Assembly: GCF_004521915.1 (NCBI RefSeq) | Contig: NZ_SDKD01000006.1 | Span: 1 to 64,000 of the forward strand | Length of the DNA: 64,000 nucleotides | Direction: 5' to 3' | Origin: Brevibacillus migulae | GTDB lineage: Bacteria; Bacillota; Bacilli; Brevibacillales; Brevibacillaceae | Shown: piece by piece, positions 60,091-64,000 of the stretch | Numbering within the stretch: the first letter of the stretch is position 1 | Layout of the letters: the number at the start of each line of letters is the position of its first letter | Position numbers and translations under genes: made by a program | The notes under the pieces: model-generated | Told to the model about the DNA's origin: nothing | What the model saw: only the letters and a program-made list of their open reading frames with translations | The model's database searches: none

Positions 60091-60535
60091 TAGCTTCTGC
60101 TACGCAGGAGAGCATGTTTCGAAACGGAGCGCCTGCGGAGCCCTTCTCAGCGGAGCAGTGAATCGCAGGTAAAAGGGCCGCAACCTGCCCGAGCTACGGA
60201 GCGGCTACCACTTTTGCGGACCCCTGCGATTCGCTGTGGAGCGGACAGTTCCCACTCACGCGGGGCGGAGAATGAAGCGGAGTTTCGGAACATGCTCCCC
60301 CACCTCAGCCACGAAGCGCCCCCACTTTTGCGGACCCCTGCGATTCGCTGTGGAGCGGACAGTTCCCACTCACGCGGGGCGGAGAATGAAGCGGAGTTTC
60401 GGAACATGCTCCCCCACCTCAGCCACGAAGCGCCCCCACTTTTGCGGACCCCTGCGATTCGCTGTGGAGCGGACAGTCCCTCCCCACAGCGGGGCGTAGA
60501 ATGAAGCGGAGTTGCGAAACATGCTCTCCCCACCG
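60091..60535. repeat. Composite element copy B, module 2: inverted repeat with tandem expansion
   Basis: Left arm GGAGAGCATGTTTCG (60107-60121) is the exact complement of 60515-60529. Inner arm 60155-60169 pairs with 60223-60237. The right part is expanded by a 114-bp tandem repeat, so module 2 here is about twice as long as in copy A. No gene is credible; frames of 90-131 codons here are translations of the repeat. Confidence 0.85.
60210..60437. repeat. 114-bp tandem duplication in module 2
   Basis: Units 60210-60323 and 60324-60437 appear identical; a third, diverged unit begins at 60438 and runs to about 60534. Each unit carries one right-hand pairing arm, CCTGCGATTCGCTGT, so several alternative foldings with the single left arm are possible. 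The unit is 38 codons long, which is why it keeps reading frames open. Confidence 0.9.
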
Positions 60536-60550
60536 CAGCCACGTAGTATC

Positions 60551-60578
60551 AAAAAGGCCATCCCATAACGGGACAGCC
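60551..60578 (-). terminator. Orphan minus-strand terminator-like hairpin
   Basis: GGC and TCCC (60556-60564) pair with GGGA and GCC (60570-60578), followed on the minus strand by TTTTT (60555-60551). No minus-strand gene lies upstream of it, so it may be the end of a lost gene. Confidence 0.5.
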
Positions 60579-60693
60579 ATTGCAAACATTTAGACGTTCC
60601 AATTATATTTCCCGAATTATATAGGTACTCACCCATGGCCAAAAGTGTATGGGAACATACATTAAACAGGAAAAATATTTGGGAGTGGATAAA

Positions 60694-61731
60694 ATGGGTG
60701 TTATTTTTGCTACGAACAACTCTACAGGTACAGTCCTATTTATCAACTCGTTAACTGGCCAAATTATTAATTCACTGTTTATCGGCGGAATCAATATGTT
60801 TGAACAAGCGATTACTCCTGACGGGGGAAGACTTTGTGTGGTTGATACTGCGAGAAATGTCTTAAGCGTTATTGATATTCGAAATGTACAATTGGTTGCT
60901 GATATCCCAGTTGGACTAAGTCCAACAAGCGTAGCCTTTACACCCGATGGATTGAATGCGTTTGTAACGAATCAAGGTTCTAACTCTATTTCGGTAATAA
61001 ATTTAAGATCGAATCAAGTTATCGCATCAGTTACTGTTCCAAACCCAACTGGAATTGCTGTAATGCCAGTCTTTGGAACTGGAAGTAAAGCTTTTGTTAC
61101 CCGGTTTGACGGCTTCGTGAATGTCTATTCACTTCAGGGAGCTGACCTTAATTTTATAGAAACAATTGCAATTGGTACGGGAACTGGTCCATTTTTTCCG
61201 GAAATATCAAGAACAGGCAATCGGCTTATTGTTTCAAATATATTGGATAGTAGCGTTTCTGTGATTGATACGTTTGCAAATACACAACTTGCGAAAATAC
61301 CGGTTGATGCTGGTCCGTTACGATCAAAAATTACAGATGATGGACTATTTTTATATGTCGCTTGTCAGGGGGCCAGCACGGTTGTAGAAATAAGTCTAAC
61401 AACCTTAGCTGTTTTTAGAAGAGTGCGGATACGAAATAATAACAGAAATTCCCCTCCAAGTGATGTTGCTTTTGACCCTGCTGGAAATCAATTTGTTTAT
61501 ATTAGAAACGGCCAACGATTCATTACGCGTTATGAACGTGGGCTAATAAACCCACTTGTTCTTGTACAGTCTACGCCCGGAACCATCTTAGGACAGAGTC
61601 TACTAGTCACGCCCGTCTTTTATACGATCCCTACAGGAACTACCGCTGCAATTTCAACGTTTCGAAGACAGAGTATCCGCCCATCGAAACCATGGTTAAC
61701 CAAAAGAATAGTCAATTTTTATCGTTTGTAG
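60694..61731 (+). CDS. YVTN-type beta-propeller protein
   Basis: The 345-residue protein has repeated YVTN/YncE-type blades: FATNNSTGTVLFINSLTGQ, LCVVDTARNVLSVID, AFVTNQGSNSISVIN, LIVSNILDSSVSVID and LYVACQGASTVVEISL. No signal peptide is present and the last ~50 residues lack the repeat. The DNA is visibly richer in A and T than its neighbours, a sign of recent acquisition. The start ATG 60694 has GGGAGTGG upstream. It sits between the inverted-repeat element and an integrase remnant. Its function is not known; related repeats form binding scaffolds. Confidence 0.8.
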   Translation: MGVIFATNNSTGTVLFINSLTGQIINSLFIGGINMFEQAITPDGGRLCVVDTARNVLSVIDIRNVQLVADIPVGLSPTSVAFTPDGLNAFVTNQGSNSISVINLRSNQVIASVTVPNPTGIAVMPVFGTGSKAFVTRFDGFVNVYSLQGADLNFIETIAIGTGTGPFFPEISRTGNRLIVSNILDSSVSVIDTFANTQLAKIPVDAGPLRSKITDDGLFLYVACQGASTVVEISLTTLAVFRRVRIRNNNRNSPPSDVAFDPAGNQFVYIRNGQRFITRYERGLINPLVLVQSTPGTILGQSLLVTPVFYTIPTGTTAAISTFRRQSIRPSKPWLTKRIVNFYRL

Positions 61732-61737
61732 GATTTA

Positions 61738-61860
61738 TTACAGCATTTCCAAACGGCTGTGTTTGTTGGTCTCCTCGAGATCATCAAACGACAGCCATTT
61801 GTTTTTCGGGATAGGAAAAGTACGTTCATGAATACCCCGTTCTCTCCCCTCACAGCCATT
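61738..61860 (-). pseudogene. Possible remnant of an unidentified gene end
   Basis: On the minus strand a frame ending at 61738 reads GIHERTFPIPKNKWLSFDDL and continues EETNKHSRLEML before the stop. It has protein-like composition but no start or ribosome site and abuts the integrase remnant. It may be the tail of a lost gene. I do not recognise the family. Confidence 0.3.
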
Positions 61861-62010
61861 TATTTGAAGCCGGTGCAAATATAAAAATACGTGTCCGAGC
61901 GACTTGGGCACGCGAGCGTCAAAGTCACTGCAGACACGTATTTACATGTTACGAAGAAAATAGTGAAGACGAATCTTTATCCCTTTACGAGAGATACGTC
62001 CAAATTCAGG
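61842..62010 (+). pseudogene. Remnant of a tyrosine recombinase (integrase) C-terminus
   Basis: One frame reads LSPHSHLFEAGANIK and, after a frameshift, SERLGHASVKVTADTYLHV continues in the next frame, the end of phage-type integrases with the box II LGH and the nucleophile tyrosine. The usual FRHTHASLL between PHS and LFEAG is deleted. About 20 codons after the tyrosine the similarity ends. It is a decayed fragment of a mobile element, not functional. The rest of 61732-62065 holds no gene. Confidence 0.75.
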
Positions 62011-62046
62011 AAAAAATTGGAGACAAACCTATTTTTGAAGCCCGGA

Positions 62047-62067
62047 AACCCTTGTGGCGCAAGGGTT
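62047..62067 (-). terminator. Hairpin at the end of sufB
   Basis: AACCCTTG (62047-62054) pairs with CAAGGGTT (62060-62067), overlapping the sufB stop codon. The T-run after it on the minus strand is weak, so termination is uncertain. Confidence 0.4.
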
Positions 62068-63463
62068 AACCGATACTGCCTTCCATCTCGAACTTAATGA
62101 GACGGTTCATCTCTACCGCATATTCCATCGGCAACTCTTTTGTAAATGGCTCGATAAAGCCCATGACGATCATTTCAGTCGCTTCCGCTTCGGACAAACC
62201 GCGGCTCATCAGGTAGAAGAGTTGATCTTCGGATACCTTGGAGACGGTCGCTTCGTGCTCGAGCGTGATGTTGTCATTGAGAATTTCGTTGTACGGAATC
62301 GTATCGGAGGTCGACAGTTTATCCAGGATCAAGGTATCGCACTTGATGTTGGATTTGGAGCCTTCCGATTTGCGGCCGAATTGAGCCAGACCGCGATAGG
62401 TTACTTTTCCGCCATCACGAGAGATGGATTTGGACACGATGGTGGATGTGCAATCCGGTGCCAAATGCACCATTTTCGCGCCCGCGTCCTGGTGCTGACC
62501 TTTCCCAGCTACTGCGATGGAAAGAACAGTACCTTTGGCACGTGGTCCTTTCATGATGACAGCTGGATATTTCATCGTCAGCTTGGAACCGATGTTACCG
62601 TCGATCCATTCCATGTTCGCATCCGCGTAAGCAACCGCACGTTTGGTAACGAGGTTGTATACGTTGTTGGACCAGTTTTGGATCGTGGTGTAACGGCAGC
62701 GTCCACGCTCTTTTACGATAATTTCTACAACGGCAGAATGCAAGGAGTCTGTGCTGTAGATCGGCGCTGTACAGCCTTCTACATAGTGTACGAACGCATC
62801 TTCATCCACGATGATCAGCGTACGCTCGAACTGACCCATGTTCTCCGAGTTAATGCGGAAGTATGCTTGCAGCGGAGTTTCCACCTTCACGCCTTTTGGC
62901 ACGTAGATGAAGGAACCACCGGACCATACGGCCGAGTTCAATGCCGCGAATTTGTTATCCGCTGCAGGAATAACAGTCGAGAAGTATTCCTTCACGATGT
63001 CCGGGTACAGCTTCACTGCAGAATCCATGTCCGTGAACAGTACGCCGAGCGCTTCCAAGTCTTCCTGCATATTGTGGTATACAACCTCAGATTCGTACTG
63101 AGCGGATACCCCTGCGAGGAATTTTTGCTCCGCTTCCGGAATCCCCAGCTTGTCGAAGGTTGCCTTGATTTCCTCAGGCACCTCATCCCAGCTGCGGCCT
63201 GTCTTTTCAGACGGCTTTACGTAGTACGTAATGTTGTCAAAATCCAGCTCGTCGAGATCGCCGCCCCATTTCGGCATTGGCATTCTCTCGAAAATTTCCA
63301 GCGATTTCAGACGGAAGTCGAGCATCCATTGCGGCTCATCTTTCATGCGGGAGATTTCTTCTACGATCTCGCGGGATAAGCCCTTTTTCGTCCGGAATAC
63401 CGAGACGTCTTTGTCATGAAAGCCATATTGATAATCTTGTATTTCTGGGGCCTTCTTTGCCAT
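62066..63463 (-). CDS. sufB: Iron-sulfur cluster assembly scaffold SufB
   Basis: SufB with SufC and SufD forms the SufBC2D scaffold on which iron-sulfur clusters are built. The 465-residue protein has the expected length and features: N-terminal helical region ([17 protein letters not shown]), the beta-helix core with [19 protein letters not shown] and [20 protein letters not shown], and the C-terminal helical region with [18 protein letters not shown]. The start ATG 63463 has AGGAG upstream; a longer frame to 63622 overlaps sufU. It follows sufU by about 100 nt, the order found in Bacillota (sufCDSUB). The rest of the operon is outside. Confidence 0.96.
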   Translation of the reverse strand: MAKKAPEIQDYQYGFHDKDVSVFRTKKGLSREIVEEISRMKDEPQWMLDFRLKSLEIFERMPMPKWGGDLDELDFDNITYYVKPSEKTGRSWDEVPEEIKATFDKLGIPEAEQKFLAGVSAQYESEVVYHNMQEDLEALGVLFTDMDSAVKLYPDIVKEYFSTVIPAADNKFAALNSAVWSGGSFIYVPKGVKVETPLQAYFRINSENMGQFERTLIIVDEDAFVHYVEGCTAPIYSTDSLHSAVVEIIVKERGRCRYTTIQNWSNNVYNLVTKRAVAYADANMEWIDGNIGSKLTMKYPAVIMKGPRAKGTVLSIAVAGKGQHQDAGAKMVHLAPDCTSTIVSKSISRDGGKVTYRGLAQFGRKSEGSKSNIKCDTLILDKLSTSDTIPYNEILNDNITLEHEATVSKVSEDQLFYLMSRGLSEAEATEMIVMGFIEPFTKELPMEYAVEMNRLIKFEMEGSIG

Positions 63464-63561
63464 CCTTTTCACGCTCCTTATCGGGTGAAAAACGTCTCGA
63501 CGTTTTTCATGAAATATGTGACCACTTGCGGTCAACAACACGGTCATGACCGTATTGTTAT

Positions 63562-63999
63562 CTATTGTTGATCCGCTTGTTTGATTCCTTGCTCCAGTGC
63601 CTTCCAAGCCAAGGTTGCGCATTTGATGCGTGCCGGGAATTTGGCCACCCCTTGCAGCGCCTCAATGTCACCGAGATCGACGGAATCATCGACTTCCTTG
63701 CCTTGCATGAGGTCGGAAAACAGTTGAGCCAGCTTCAATGCCTCTTCAGGGGTTTTGCCCTTGACCGCTTCAGTCATCATCGAAGCGGAGGACATGCTGA
63801 TTGAGCAGCCTTCCCCCAGGAATTTGGCATCGCTCACCTTTCCGTTTTCTACCTTCAAGGAAAGGGAGATGCTGTCACCACAGGTCGGATTGTTTAAGTT
63901 CACAATGAGTCCTTCGGTTTCGTCCAGCTTTCCACGGTTACGCGGCTTTTGGTAATGGTCCATAATCACGCGGCGGTAAAGATCATCAAGAGAAGACAT
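63562..63999 (-). CDS. sufU: SufU zinc-dependent sulfurtransferase
   Basis: SufU accepts sulfur from the cysteine desulfurase SufS and passes it to SufBCD. The 145-residue IscU-fold protein has the three conserved cysteines C40 (NPTCGD), C65 (GEGCSIS) and C127 (RIKCATLAW) and the Asp of GD, which together bind zinc. The SufU-specific insertion ([20 protein letters not shown]) is present. The start ATG lies at 63999, one base from the window edge, so its ribosome site is not visible. Confidence 0.95.
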   Translation of the reverse strand: MSSLDDLYRRVIMDHYQKPRNRGKLDETEGLIVNLNNPTCGDSISLSLKVENGKVSDAKFLGEGCSISMSSASMMTEAVKGKTPEEALKLAQLFSDLMQGKEVDDSVDLGDIEALQGVAKFPARIKCATLAWKALEQGIKQADQQ

Positions 64000-64000
64000 T

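Noticed and set aside
60214..60504. Open frames of 87-131 codons across the repeat, with 38-residue tandem repeats
   Set aside because: The 114-bp unit is divisible by three, so all frames stay open. Frames exist on both strands, there is no ribosome site, and copy A of the element has no matching frame.
62054..63379. 441-codon open frame antisense to sufB
   Set aside because: Shadow of a highly conserved gene; low-complexity translation without start signals.
1..64000. tRNA, rRNA genes, CRISPR arrays, complete insertion sequences or prophage
   Set aside because: I saw none; the only mobile-element trace is the integrase remnant near 61.9 kb.

Overview
The window is about 64 kb of a moderately GC-rich chromosome from an endospore-forming member of the Bacillota. 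The gene content and gene order suggest Brevibacillus or a close relative in the Paenibacillaceae; this is inferred from gene families and synteny, not from a search. It carries homologues of the B. subtilis yut/yun neighbourhood (erpA/yutM, yuzB, yutJ, yutD-yutH, lipA, lytH, yunB-yunF, sufU-sufB). Sporulation genes are frequent: a Spo0E-like phosphatase, a YutH coat kinase, a YhcN/YlaJ lipoprotein, LytH, YunB, a GerA/GerB/GerC receptor operon and a PAS sensor kinase.

Layout. 1-8.1 kb: a small membrane protein, a stalk-domain protein, ErpA, Spo0E-like protein, the futalosine-pathway enzyme MqnE, a cation/proton antiporter, YuzB, a YutJ-type FAD oxidoreductase, and a PadR regulator divergent from a membrane protein. 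7.9-8.4 kb: copy A of a large intergenic inverted-repeat element. 8.5-19.5 kb: YuzD, mccAB (reverse transsulfuration), Nfu, a hydrolase/dehydrogenase/coat-kinase operon, YutG, a TIMP-like surface protein, YutF, a SufR-like iron-sulfur regulator, a YutE-like protein and an EAL protein. 19.6-29.4 kb: GlpX, DUF3055, a Tyr/Pro-rich protein, YutD, sporulation lipoprotein, LipA, a TIGR00300 enzyme, a split LarC pair around a DJ-1 gene, and LytH. 29.5-40.6 kb: germination receptor, MFS transporter, a MocR-type regulator lacking the PLP lysine, a type I toxin-antitoxin locus, YunB, and an SgrR-like regulator divergent from an MFS exporter. 40.7-58.1 kb: GNAT-CutC-acyl-CoA synthetase operon, CorA, HD-GYP protein, the yunC-yunF operon, a PAS histidine kinase with a JAMM peptidase, OsmC, the floT-yuaF flotillin operon, YnfA, a nucleotidyltransferase, a Nudix protein and a SUFU-like protein. 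58.1-62.1 kb: an accessory patch with gene remnants, an alcohol dehydrogenase, copy B of the inverted-repeat element, an AT-rich beta-propeller gene and an integrase remnant. 62.1-64 kb: sufB and sufU.

Functional threads. Iron-sulfur supply is spread over the window (ErpA, Nfu, SufU, SufB), with a cysteine-rich winged-helix regulator whose own promoter overlaps a palindrome; a similar site lies over the predicted erpA promoter. The most unusual DNA is the pair of composite elements near 8 kb and 60 kb. Each contains two modules of nested complementary arms. In module 1 the imperfect base pairs are G.U in one orientation only, which would fit a structured RNA on the minus strand. Also notable are the complete type I toxin-antitoxin architecture at 36.2-36.5 kb, the divided LarC, and the PLP-lysine-less MocR protein.
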